A stretch of DNA of 64,000 bases from Petunia secreta. Taxonomy: Eukaryota > Streptophyta > Magnoliopsida > Solanales > Solanaceae. The notes under the pieces were generated by a model. That model ran no database searches. It saw only the letters and a list, made by a program, of their open reading frames with translations, and was not told the DNA's origin. The stretch is taken from positions 67,892,501-67,956,500 of the forward strand of contig JARKIP010000005.1 of NCBI GenBank assembly GCA_029990175.1, in the 5' to 3' direction. How positions within the stretch are numbered: position 1 is the first letter of the stretch; every line of letters starts with the position of its first letter. Both the position numbers and the translations under genes were made by a program. Shown here one piece after another: positions 33,359 through 45,118 of this stretch.

Positions 33359-34647
33359 CAAGACCCCTTCCTGATGGGGAAGGGAGTTGCATTCCAGTTA
33401 GTCAGGTGCACGTCTGGGCCAATGTACTGTATTGAAGCATTACTGGAGCCTTCACCCGGCTGTACCATGCAGCTTTCAAAAATGCCACCTAGATCAAATG
33501 GTGCATCCTGATTGTCTTCCACTGTGCTGACATTTGTAGCGACAACCTTTGGTTTCATGACATATCCCACAAAAGACTGAGCGAGACACGGAATTGGCTT
33601 TGGGAGAGACCAAACTTCCAACTTCTTTTTCTTTGCTTGCTTGCGATCAGCTGCTTTTGGCTTGAACCCTAGTCCCCACGTGCCTTGCATGCCATTTGGA
33701 TAAATTGGATTTACCCTGCCTTGTAGTGATGCTCCTCAACCCTTGCCAAATTGGAAACCATGCTTTAACATTTCAGATGCCATCATTATAGACGTCTCTG
33801 ACACTCTTGGGATGGGTATAGGTTTCCCTTCTGGTACCTTTTCCACATACACCACATCGAAGGTTTGATACATGACGGTCGGGCGTGTGGTGACGACTTT
33901 AAGGGCTGGTACGTCCAAGCTATTGTTAAACTGTAAGTCATCCTCTCCATAAACTACGACAGCTTGATTATCCCAAGTAAACTTGACCACCTGATGAACT
34001 GTGGAGGGTACAGCACAAGCCATGTGAATCCATGGTCGGTCCAGTAACAGATTGTACGATGCATCCGTCTCCATGACTTGAAACTCAATGCTGAAGGTAG
34101 CGGGCCCAATGGATAACTCAATATTGATGATGCCCAAAGATTCTCGAACTCCACCATCAAAAGCATGAACAGCAGAGGAACTTGCCCTGATTTTGCTCAT
34201 ATCCACCCTTAGACTCTTCAATGTAGACAAAGGGCAAATGTTCAATCCCGCGCCACCATCTATTAGAACACGTGTGACATAAGAGTCTTCACACTTAACT
34301 GAGACATGAAGCGCTCGATTATGACCGGTTCCTTCTGCTGGCAGCTCCTCATCGGTGAACATCACACGATTAGTCTCAAATACTCTGCCAGCAAGTGCTT
34401 CCAGATTAGCCACAGTAGTTTGTTCAGGAATGTAGGCCTCATTCAATATTTTCAACAGTGCATTGCGATGTGCTTCAGAGTTCATAAGTAGAGACAAGAG
34501 TGATATCTGAGCTGGAGTCTTTCTCAATTGCTCGACAATAGAATAATCTGTTGACCTCATTTTCTTCAAAAATTCTTCAGCTTCTTTCTCAGACACCGGC
34601 TCTTTGATGGGTCCTTGGTCTTCTCGACCTGGCTTTGCCTTTCTCAA
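33359..34647 (-). pseudogene. Ogre aspartic protease and downstream exon end
   Basis: The protease loop is VLIDGGAGLNICP, with DGG in place of the DSG or DTG of other retroelements. VMETDASYNLLLDRPWIH follows, where relatives have LLGRPW. The 33359-33690 part (WGLGFKPKAADRKQAKKKK) leads to the intron donor. Stops at 34648-34650 (TAA) and 33736-33738 (TGA) are in the same frame, so the original ORF was continuous with the upstream linker. Confidence 0.8.
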
Positions 34648-35154
34648 TTATTCCGGGGTAAAACATCTCCCGGACCGAGTTAGACCATTTACGTCTGCAG
34701 AAACCTCCATGATTTCTTTCCCGTCGTAAGACACAATTATCTTGTTGTAGTTCCAAGGAACGGCCTTTGTACTTTTGACAGGGAGTTGCGCTGCTTGAGT
34801 GATGATAACCGGTTTACACTTCTTTGCCTTAACCTCGAAGACCGGAGTTTTCTGGCATGATGCCCCTTGCACAATAAATGTTGGTGCACTGTCATGAACT
34901 TTTTCCTGCTTTGCAGCCGGAATTGTGAAACTTGGCTCGACAGCGGTATCTTGCTTTGCTTTGTTGACAACAGACGCTCTTAACTTTCCCCCGATTACAA
35001 CAATAAATGGCTCAGGGCCTTTGATGTCTAGGGAGGGACCAACTGCCACAATCTGCTTGGCGGCTTTCCCTTTCATGTCCTCTTCTATGCATACCATCCC
35101 TACCATAAGTACGTTGTTTTGAACATCATGAGCTGGTAAAGGATTTTGATTCAC
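34648..35154 (-). pseudogene. Ogre gag-protease linker
   Basis: About 168 codons follow the gag end without catalytic motif. They include a VPWNYNKIIVSYDGKE stretch that is typical just before Ogre protease. The segment is in frame with gag across a TAA at 35158-35160, so that stop may be either the natural gag boundary or a mutation. Confidence 0.65.
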
Positions 35155-35157
35155 ATT

Positions 35158-37036
35158 TTATGTTTCATCCCCCACGACTTTTATCTGATTGTTGTCTATC
35201 ATTGCCTGGATTGCCCTTTTGAGTTCCCAGCAGGATGCTTTGTCATGTCCAAGTGCTCCAGAATGAAACACACAATGGCGTGAATGATCAACTCTTCCAT
35301 TGGGGTTCACTTTTCCCGGGATTGGCTTCAACAGATTGGCTTGTTGCAACTTTTCAAACAAATTAGTGTAAGTTTCCCCCAATGGGGTGAACTGCCTTTT
35401 ATCTTGTTGCATGTTTCTCTGCTGCATGATTGGACGAAAACCCTGCGGACCTCGTGGTCGATAAGGCATCTCCTGGTGAGCCGGGAATTGAGCATGTGCA
35501 TGTTGATTGTTATATTGGACTGGAGCAGGGGGTGCACACCATTGTGGACCAGATAGCGGCTGAGCATAGGATGCTGCATTTACAGGGAATGAGAACTGCG
35601 GCATGGCAAATTGTTGGCCATGAGGTGGATAGAATTGTTGTGGCGGGGGTGTCTGAATGTACCCTTGACGGTCATTGTATCTTCCATCATTTCTTCTCGG
35701 TCCAGGACCAACCATTGCCACTTCATCTTTCTTTTCTTTCTTCTTCCCAAAAGCACCTGACCCTGATTGCAACGCTTGGGTCGTGGCTTTCAAAGCTGTT
35801 TGGCTAACAATCTTGCCTGCTTTGATTCCTCTCTCAATCATCTCCCCAATTTTTACTGCTTCACTGAATTGCTTCCCAAGGGTAGAGGCCATCGCTTGGT
35901 AGCATGTTTCGTCAAGCACTTCGACGAATTCTTCAACCATCTTATCATCTGGGATCAAAGGGCTCACACGCGCCGCCTGTTCGCGCTACCTGTAGACATA
36001 CTCTCTGAAACTTTCACCTGGTTTCTTTGTGATCGTCTTCAAAGAAGAACGATCAGGAGCAGCCTCCATTTTGTAACCATAATAGTTCAGGAAAGTGCTG
36101 GCCATGTCATCAAAGGTGACCCACTTCGAAACGTCTTGTTGCATAAACTATTCTGTTGCCGGTCCTCCCAAAATGTCCGCAAAGTACGCCATCAATAATT
36201 CATCCTTCTCGATCCCCCTCATTTTGTTAAGGTAGATCTTCACATGGATCCTTGGATCACTTTGTCCTGTGTACGGATCAAATTTGGACACAAAAAAACC
36301 ATCAGGCAACGGCACATGAGGGAAAAAGCACATGTCTTTGTACGAGATATTGGTTTTACCCCCCTTGCCCTTGTATGTTTTCCACAGTTTGCTCCAAGCT
36401 CTTCAATTTCCGAGCAAAGTCGTTCTCTTCCATTTTTCCCATCCTCTCGATATCAGCATGTGATTCTGGGTGGTGTCCTTGATCATACGACTCATTTTGG
36501 CGGAAGATATTACCCTGAGCTTGGTCAAACTGTTGATCATGTGCCCTCAACTGTGGGTCACTGTTTGATCTTTACAAGGTGTGTCCTGCGGGAATGGTGA
36601 ATGCTGTGGCAGGAACCTAGGGTTGGCCTTGTTGTCCATGCTGCGGGAATTGTGCCCCCAGTTGTACATTGGAAGGTCCGGCTGCATTGTCAGTTGCCAG
36701 ATGTGGACCAAACCCCGGAGGGTAACGGGGGTCTCCTACCACTGTGGATTGCCCTTGCCCTGGTGGCTGAGTATTTGCCAAGAAACCAGCAGCAGCTGGC
36801 GGAACATGAGGTGCCTGAACCGCTGCCATGTTACGAACCAACTGCATCATCATTTCTTTCATAGCCGTGAAGTCCTCGGCCATCTTAGCCTGTTGCTCAG
36901 CCAAACGAACCAGCTCAGTGTTCTCAGTTTCCTCATCCATTGTTGTTGGAGCGTTTTCCTGAAGAGGTGCTTCAACCACTTCTGGAACAGACAATGGTCC
37001 CTTGATTCTGGTGGAATAGGAATGTGGGGCCAGCAT
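35158..37036 (-). pseudogene. Ogre gag
   Basis: The start is the ATG at 37034-37036. An N-terminal coiled-coil-like part (ENTELVRLAEQQAKMAEDF) is followed by a Gln/Pro-rich spacer. The capsid core covers about 36333-35870 (PDGFFVSKFDPYTGQSDPR, KWVTFDDMASTFLNYY, MVEEFVEVLDETCYQAM). A Cys/His cluster near the end (HCVFHSGALGHDKASCWEL) may serve as the nucleic-acid-binding part. TAG stops at 36148-36150 and 35986-35988 interrupt the frame, both where relatives have tryptophan. Another stop and frame change lie between 36550 and 36617. Confidence 0.8.
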
Positions 37037-37483
37037 GGCAGTTGCTCAAGTTCTAATGAAATCAAAACACGTTAGTGCAACAAGATAGCATGGAACATGA
37101 ATTTGCTCGTCGGCCTAAACAATGCCTAAGGTCGTTATGCGTCATCCCAAATTGGTTTAGATTAGATCCCCAAGTGTATTGTTTGATTTATTTTTTTTTT
37201 TTCTTTTTCTTTCTTTCTCTTTTTTTTTTTTTGTATTTTTTTTCAAGTGAGGCTAGAGGGTGAAATGAATTGACACATAAAAATAAGAAAAATACTTTCA
37301 TTACTAAAAAAGAGTACATATAGTGCTTCCGGAGCACGACCAAAAGAAACGTACAAATGACTGATAAAAGTAAAAATAAATTACATCATGTTAAATTCAA
37401 AAGCGACATAAAGTACAACATGCCAAGATGTAAAATAAATGACAAAAAGCAATAATCTGCATCATCTTAGCCTGATGTATGTA
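37037..37483 (-). other. Ogre ORF1-gag spacer
   Basis: The 447-bp untranslated stretch has a long pyrimidine run on the plus strand (37190-37245), that is a purine-rich run in element sense. No ORF is seen. Confidence 0.6.
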
Positions 37484-39373
37484 CTAAGGTGACCGGGGCA
37501 CAAAGTCAGCTGGCTCCTCTGGGTCGAACTCGAATGGCTCCTCGGGATCTACTGGCGGGCCTTCTACTAAGGTACGACGCAATCCATTCAAATCTGCTGC
37601 AACTCTAGTGACGAAGGGAAGCACATGTGGGAGTATGTCCTCCGCGGGAAGCCTCCTATAGTCACCGATGGACCGTGCAACATACATAGAAGAGTCATAA
37701 ACCTGCCGATAAGCTACACTGATGGTATGTCCTGCAGCCTGTATATCCCGAAGTCGGTCCTGTGCTAGCCCTCTGAGCTGCTCAACCTGCTCTAATGCCC
37801 TGTCAAGTCGAGCTCGAGCATCTATGGCATCCTGGCGATGATAATCCTCCCTTCTCCTGCTTTCCAACAAAGCTGCCCTGTCGGCATCCCGCTCTGTCAA
37901 TGCCTGTGAGTGCATGACACGGAGTCGTCTGACTGTGTCTAGGTGCTGATGCGCGAAACCCTCACTCTCTGACTGAGCAGCTCTGGCGGCATCCCTCTCT
38001 GCAATTAAGCTTTGTATAGTAGCACGGTATTCCTTCCCAATCTCGTGCCTAGCAAGCTGAACCTGCATATCCAACCTGGCCTCAGTGTCAACCATGCCTA
38101 CTCTCGACCTCGCGGGCATCTCTCTGGGTATGGCCTGGTGGTAATACCATAACTTGTACTCCCGAACGACCTCCCCCTTAAGTCCATCCTGAACCTGTGT
38201 ATTTTCTGCGAGGCGCCTCCTAGTATCCCACAAGCGCAAGATATCACTTCTAAGAGTAGCTGGGTTGAGAGGATAGTCTGAGACATATGCACTCATGTCC
38301 TCAACTATTGGGATCTCCTGCTTTCGACCCAACTACGTAAGTACACGCAGAGGAACATAAGGCTGGGATGCTGTCAAACCCATCAGAACGAGAAAAGGAC
38401 GGTCCACACATCTGTGTACAACCTCCCTCTTAGGAAACCAGCTACACTGCCACAAAATCTTGTCCGGCGTGAGAGAGTTCAAGGAAGACCTCCAATCTGG
38501 CTCATTTTCTGGGAATTTATACTTCTCGATGTGTTCGAGATGGTATCCAAGATAATCGATGTCACAGTACCTAAGAATATCACGAGGTGGGCAAGGGCGT
38601 ACATGCTCCAAGAACCAGACCTGTAATAGAAGGTTACACCCCTCAAAGAAACCGCTTTCTCCCTTGTGGCATCGAGTCAAAGCATGAAATATACTACCCA
38701 GAATCGTCGGGATGATAGTGGCGTCCAGTGCTCCACCATATAAAGCTGCCATGATCCAACTGACCTTAACAGATATCGCTCTATCCGGTAGTGCGAAAAC
38801 CAACAACCCTAGCAAAGCGAACACGAAGACCTTAGGACAAAGTTGCACCCAATCTTGATATTTCAGCTTCTCATGGAACTCAAATCCATGCTTTTTAAAA
38901 CCATTATCGGCCCAAGAACGATCATAAAGGTAATCAAATGAAATCCAGCCTTGACGAACACTAGCGATTGAGAGGTCTGTTCGTACCTTGATATTACTGA
39001 AAAAATCATACTCATTAACCTTCTTTGGAGCAATCATGTTCTTTTTCTCAAAATCCAGCTTAAGAAGCCCCGCTATCTCCTCGAGGGTTGGCGTCTTCTC
39101 AAATCCCTTAAAACAGAAAGTATTTTGGTTTGGGTTCTAAAACTCAACTAGTGCACTGATCAACTCTCGACGTGGGACAATAGGTTTAGTCACAAGGTCA
39201 GTCAGAAAACCAATCTTTTCCTGGACTAAATCTTTCTGCATTTTACTCATTGTGTCCCACCAAGACTTCAGAGATTTATCCAATTTGGGTGGGCCATCAG
39301 TCATCATGATAGAGGGTGGAATGGCATCAGCAGGGTATTTTCTCTTGACCGGCCTAGAAGATGATGCAGCCAT
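37484..39373 (-). pseudogene. Ogre ORF1 (upstream accessory protein)
   Basis: One frame of about 630 codons runs from the ATG at 39371-39373 to 37484, broken by TAG at 39137-39139 and 38333-38335. The N-terminal part has a basic patch (PVKRKYPAD). The middle resembles the plant-mobile-domain type of protein (PTLEEIAGLLKLDF, VFALLGLLVFALP, NLLLQVWFLEHV). The C-terminal part is a long charged coiled coil (about 37560-38150). ORF1 upstream of gag is a defining trait of Ogre elements; its function is not known. The 5' untranslated stretch 39374-40629 precedes it. Confidence 0.75.
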
Positions 39374-40629
39374 TGTTCCAAATGAAAAAAAAATGTGTCA
39401 AATGTTTGAAAGCCTGAGAACAACTTAAAACAACTGACCGACAGAGCAAAACAGATGCCTAAACTGCTAATTCGAAACTCCAATTTTCAACAAAACTTTT
39501 GTCATTGTAATAACGTAAAGTTGACCCTGAGAGAATCGAAAAATTTTGCCATCATAACGGCATCAGGACTGATTCCAGGAAATTACCAACATTGGTATTT
39601 AGATGTAATTTATAAAAGAAAAAATTCGACGTTACAACGACGCCACATTGACATCAAAATAAAAATTCATTCCAGTGATGATACTACAGTATTTTTGCAA
39701 AAAATTCGCCAGCATAACGACGTGAAAAACTGGATCCCAAAAACTTCCAACATCGATATACGAGCCTTTTCTAAAAATTCGTCATTATAACGACGTGAAA
39801 ACTGACACGAAAATTTTTTCGACTTTCTAACTACTAAGTATATATTTTTTTTTTGTAAAATTTTCGTCATTATAACGACACAAAACTGACACCTACAAAA
39901 GACGGCCAACACTGGCGCTTTTACAAAAATTTGCCATTACAACAGTATGACTTGATTTTATAAAAATAACAAGACATTTACATTTAAAACATAAGATTCA
40001 CCCTGCTCCCTCACTTTTCCTTTCATTTTTTTTTCTTTTTCTTTTTCTTTTGAAATCCATCTCTCTCCAATTTGGTCAGCATAACAACCTTTCCTAGGCG
40101 CATGCAACACATAGAATGCCTTTTAGACAAGTCTTTTCCCGAAAGTGGGTCCCGCTTAGACAAAAGGTAGTCAGCCTAGACAAGTGCAATACCGGTATAT
40201 CTCACCTCATTAAGTCGGATATGATGCAGATAATTGGGCTTAAAGGTTTAACTCTAGGTGACACAACTGACACAGTGTCTAGACTGGTTGAAAACCCGGT
40301 GGACAAACCGGGCGGAAAGCGCATCAGGGCCATCCGGAGACAGTGTGTCCGGCCTAAAACCCCGTCACACCTTCCTCCTAAATCATGGGAAATTTAGTAA
40401 GAAAGTCCCAGATGCCACAAGCAATCTGGTAAGTGCACGTGTGTGTGTGTGTGTTTTAGATACTCAGAGGGTTACGGAGGAAGACAGTTTATATACAGTT
40501 CAAAGAATATCAAAGCAGTAACATTCAACTTTTCATGTAATAACGGCAATAATATAACAACCAAATATTTAATAAATTAAAATATGCGACAATTTTATCA
40601 AAGCCGGAGATTCTAGTTTTCACTAATTT
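39374..40629 (-). other. Ogre 5' untranslated leader
   Basis: The stretch of about 1.26 kb has no supported gene. At 39490-39960 a degenerate repeat of CGTCATTATAACGACG-like words occurs. A (GT)n run lies near 40439-40454. Confidence 0.6.
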
Positions 40630-40646
40630 CTCCAGCGGAGTCGCCA
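40630..40646 (-). other. Ogre primer-binding site
   Basis: The minus strand reads TGGCGACTCCGCTGGAG, three bases from the LTR. The sequence is of the type assigned to tRNA-Arg in Ogre elements. The first 15 bases are identical in the non-coding element (54173-54189). Confidence 0.85.
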
Positions 40647-40649
40647 AGC

Positions 40650-43600
40650 TGTCACGCCCTAAAATTTACTAAAAAATAAATAAAGATTGTGACTTAGGTG
40701 TTTTAAAGGTACATTATTTATTGAGATTTACGGAGTCGCCACTTGACATAGTTCAAAGGTGTGCCAAGTCACCAAAAGGTACCTTGGAACACCTCTGACT
40801 CGTTTGATGATCTGCGTTAGAGATTCGGGCAATGTTCTCAGTTGACCCTCGGGAAGGTATTAGGCACCCTCGAGTCCTGTTCCAAGCACAGTTGCTTTAT
40901 TGTTGCAATTTTAATTTATTAAATATGGTTGTATTATTTTGCCGTTGCTTTGAATTTAAACTTTGATTTAGAAAAAATTTAAAGTATTATTCTTATCCAA
41001 CCTCACAGAGGATCGGACGGATTTACACTCTAATAAATAAATATATTACGCATTTCCAACCTCACAAAGGACTGGTCTATTTAACAGAATTTAATTGACT
41101 TCATCGAGACTATCAATAAAAGGTGAGTTGTATATTGCCTTTATTTGTTTCCTTTTACTACCCCTTTTTTTTTCATTTTTTCATCGTATTTTTTCGTTTC
41201 AGCGACTCGGCCAAATATTTTCGCGCAAGCACTTCACCCGTTCGGATCTCTAATATATATAAATCTCGATATAAACGTCGGATATTAATTTTGTTAAGTC
41301 AGTCTAAGCGTTGATTATGCTTTCAACTTACTTAATATTATTAATATTGTTCTAAGAATTATTAGTTAGGATGAAGTGTGTTTAAAAATTATCTATTATC
41401 ATTGCTTTAAATATTACCACCTACTAGCACCTTACTTCAGTAAACAAATTATAATTTGGACACATAGTGTTACTAAATACTAGCGCCTTACTTCTGTTAC
41501 AACTCATAATTTGGACACACAGCCACTTTTTCAATTTCCTTTCAACTGATGGCTTATTTTCCTTGGTTAAGTTTTTGACTTCAAATTAAAGGGTCAAAAC
41601 CTCAAATTGGATGGTCTTTGCAAATCTGGCCCATTTAACTATTTAAACTGCTCGTCCTTTAAAAGTTCACAATTTAGACACATAGCCACTTTTTCAATTT
41701 CCTTTCAACTGATGGCTTATTTTCCTTGGTTAAGTTTTTTACTTCAAATTAAAGGGTCAAAACCTCAAAACTGGGTGGTCTTTGCAAATCTGGCCCATTT
41801 AACTATTTAAACTGCTCGTCCTTTAAAAGTTCACGCAACCCCTCACCCCTTTTAATTTAGTTTAAAGTGAGCGTCCCATCTATCCCTTATGTTTTCGAAT
41901 TTAGCACTTACATTAATCTTCTCTTTTAACTTGGGATAATAATCCTTACAATTGCTTATTGTGAAAGAACTGATTCGAGTTTAACAACGTGTGCTCTTTT
42001 CATATTCTTATTTTTTGCTAAGTATTCAAAAATCATATCATATATCATTTACAATGAACAAGCTAAATAACTATGGATACATAACTAAAAATACACATAA
42101 AAGAGATAGGAGATAGATTCAAAAATTGAACATGTCTCATTTATAATTAAGGGTACTAAATATGTTTAATTCATAGACATGGCCATAATTTTAACATACA
42201 TACATACATAGAAAGGGAGTTAGGAAAGAAATACCTATAGTAGCAAATAAAGTCCTAGCCAAACAAACGATCTGCTCTATCCCAAAATCCAAGCCCAAGC
42301 AGCAATAAACTTCAACAGAGCAAACAATACCAGCAGCAACCAGAACAAACACCAAAAATAATCTTAACTCTAAACTCCAAGTTTCAACTAACAACCAGAA
42401 ACAACTATCCCTTTTTTTTCTATCTTTTTTTTTTATGTTTCTGCCCCTTTCTTCTTCTTTTTTTTTAGATCTGATGATTTTTTTTGAAGGTAGGTGAGGA
42501 GAGTTAATGTGTCTTCAATGTGTCTTTATATAGCTGAGAGAAAGTCAGCTTCTCTTTGCTTCCCACAGCCCCAAAAATTAAATGTTTCTTGTATCCAAGC
42601 AAGCACAAGCATGTTGTACAATAAATGCAAAGTTCAGGAGGGTTGAGTGCAAAGAGGGTGAAAGCTACCTCTGATAAAATACCCCCAAAAACAATTTAAT
42701 GCAACCAGGCATGCCTTTACTAAGCAACAAAACAATGGCTGGCAAAGCCTGCTTGTATGCTGATCCCTTGTACTTCTCTTTGACTACTTTTACTTTATCC
42801 TTTCTTAAAAGTGATAAGAATCTGCATTTTAACTTAAAGCTTGGACTTGCTAAAGTCCAAACCCCAACTTGACTCACTATTTCATAAATTATTTCAGCCC
42901 AATAAATTAAATAAGACTTCAAACAAACAAGAGGACTCACAAGACCAAGGAAAATCTCATTAAGCTAAAAACAAAATCTCAATTGATCTCAGCCTAAGCA
43001 CAAAATAAAAGCTAGTCCAACTCATAGAAAACTTCACCAGATTTAAAGCTATGTATCCTAAGACTTTATTCAAACTCTCAACAATTAAAGCAAGAACTAG
43101 ACAACAAATATTAGCCAATTAGACTCTACTTTCAAGCATTCTTTCACTATCACATTCAACTTTCTACCAGTTTCAATGCTTTGATTTAAACAACTAGACA
43201 GGAAAGTAATCCATACTTAACTGACCAAACTCGCACTTACATTAAAATTACAGGCACTAAGTAAACTTATTTTCATGCTTTGACAATTTATGAAGAAAGG
43301 CCGAGACAAGCAATACCTGCAATACTAACAATAAGCAAAGGCATAAACTCCAGACTTGGTCAAACCAACTGGTTTTGTTTCAGCAGCTAACGATCAATCC
43401 AATCAACTATTTAACAAACTTGGCATACAAAGGCAAAAACGAACATGAATTGCACCTTACTAGTTTAGCAAACTTTAGCATCCAATGAACATTAAACAAA
43501 CAAACAGTTTAGTGTCAAAACATTGAGACAAATAATATGCACACACTTTTCTTTCTTAACTGATGAACAAACGATCAAGTAAAGCAATTTCATAGATTCG

Positions 43601-45044
43601 AACAATCATTCATCAACATATACAACAAAACACACACTGATTCTTTCATGTGATAACATCCGAGACTAATCGTCTGCGACCAAAAAAATTAGGCGACAAA
43701 ATGACATATAAACTAAAGGGAAAGCAAAGGAATTTTCCCGTCTAACCAGTCATTGTTCCGATACCAAGCTGCCATCATTGAACACGAGCCAACAGCTCCT
43801 CGAACCATCACATCGCCACTGTCCTAGCTGCCTCGCCAAACCATCACCATCATAGCAAAACAGCTCTCAAATCATCACCACCATGAGTCGAATCAAAACA
43901 GCCCCGATCAATGCCTCGCCTCTGTTTTCTGCATCATCGCAACCTTGTCATCAACTAAACAACTATAAGTACCTCAATCTACCACCATAGCAACGACACC
44001 ATCATCCCAACCCCGTTACCACAGCGACAACACTTCTCCACCATCACACGACTTCCCTCACAGTCTCACCATTGCAAAGGTCATCAAATTAAAAACTGCC
44101 CTAGCCCCTAGCTTCGTTGCATCGACGTCGACGAACCAGAATAGGCAGCACCATCTCCATCAAAATCAAAACCATCACCCTTTTCTTGTTCTAATTGAAA
44201 CGACCTCATTTGGGGTCGTCTCAACTAGAACAAGAGAATGGTGGACGATAGAAGCACGAAAAATAGAAAAGCAAACGGGTTCCAAGACTGTTTCCGTTCG
44301 AGTTCAAACGGAGGAGGATTCCGGCCAATTAGCATATATGACGAGAACGGGGAGGGGAAAATAAGCCCGGACATGTAAACGTCGCCGGAAGAAAAATCAA
44401 AGGTGGTCGGAGGTGAGTTTCTCCGCCACTTTCGGTCCCGATCTACCACGATTGGTGCGTCTTTTAGGAAAACTAATGGTGGAATCGAAGAGAGGGAGGC
44501 GAGGCGATTCCGTTGATGTAGATTTTACAAGTCGCCGGCGACGGAGGACGGCGGCCGACCGGCGGAACAGTGGCGGCTCATAGGTGGGGCGATTTCCGGC
44601 CACCATTGCTAATTTGGCCATGTCTCCATTTGTTTGTCTTAGAAGGTTGGAAAAAACTGAACAATAATAGCAATTTTTTGTTTTTAAATGAAAGAACTTG
44701 GCCGGGTCAGAGGGAATTGGATTGGGCTGGAAGGCATGGGCTGGTTTCTGATTTTAAATGGTCTAAGTGGCCTTTTAAGTTTAAATTTAAGTAAAACACA
44801 TACACAATTGTATAAACAGGCTATTAATTAAACTAGACACATCAATATAGCAATTATAATTTAGCCACTGACTCACAATTAAATAATTAATCACATCACA
44901 ATTTTTTTTTTTTTTGATAATTTTCAAGTATTTTCTCCTAATTAAATGACTAGAATTAGCTATGATACGGATAAAAATTGAGGAAAATTAACACTATTAT
45001 TTTACGCATTTTGGTATTTTAGGTGCCAAAATTAGGTGATTACA
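40650..45044 (-). repeat. Ogre 5' LTR
   Basis: It is 4395 bp with the same ends as the 3' LTR. Base differences and small indels from 22339-26747 are visible throughout, clearly more than between the young Sirevirus LTRs. It has the same 163-bp internal tandem duplication (41508-41833). Confidence 0.95.
42524..42533 (-). promoter_or_regulatory. Candidate Ogre promoter TATA box (5' LTR)
   Basis: The minus strand reads CTATATAAAG. It is the only clear TATA-like box in a suitable middle position of the LTR, and it is conserved in the other LTR. Confidence 0.5.
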
Positions 45045-45049
45045 GTACA
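45045..45049. repeat. Target-site duplication GTACA (right), Ogre element
   Basis: This is the exact copy of 22334-22338. Old Sirevirus sequence resumes after it. Confidence 0.93.
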
Positions 45050-45118
45050 AGTTCTTTGGCAACATTTGTTTGTCATCATCAAAAAGGGGGGATTTGTTGT
45101 GCTGAATGTTTTGATGTA
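45050..45118 (+). other. Old Sirevirus second polypurine tract and first 24 bp of its 3' LTR
   Basis: AAAAAGGGGGGAT (45081-45093) is followed by TGTTGTGCTG at 45095, the LTR start. The layout CATCATCAAAAAGGGGG then TGTT matches the younger Sirevirus at 19783-19807. The LTR is cut at 45118 by the next insertion. Confidence 0.85.
45114..45118. repeat. Target-site duplication ATGTA (left), non-coding LTR element
   Basis: ATGTA precedes TGTTGAACCCC and recurs at 56750-56754. Confidence 0.9.

Larger units (their letters stand above)
22339..45044 (-). mobile_element. Complete Ogre (Ty3/gypsy, Tat lineage) retrotransposon
   Basis: The 22.7-kb element has LTRs of about 4.4 kb, an upstream ORF1, gag, protease, an intron, RT, two RNase H domains and integrase, all on the minus strand. 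The great size, the extra ORF1, the intron before RT and the dual RNase H are published hallmarks of Ogre elements. The primer site is the TGGCGACTCCGCTGG type. A perfect 5-bp duplicate flanks it. In-frame stops and frameshifts in ORF1, gag, protease, RT/RNase H and integrase make this copy defective. Confidence 0.95.
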
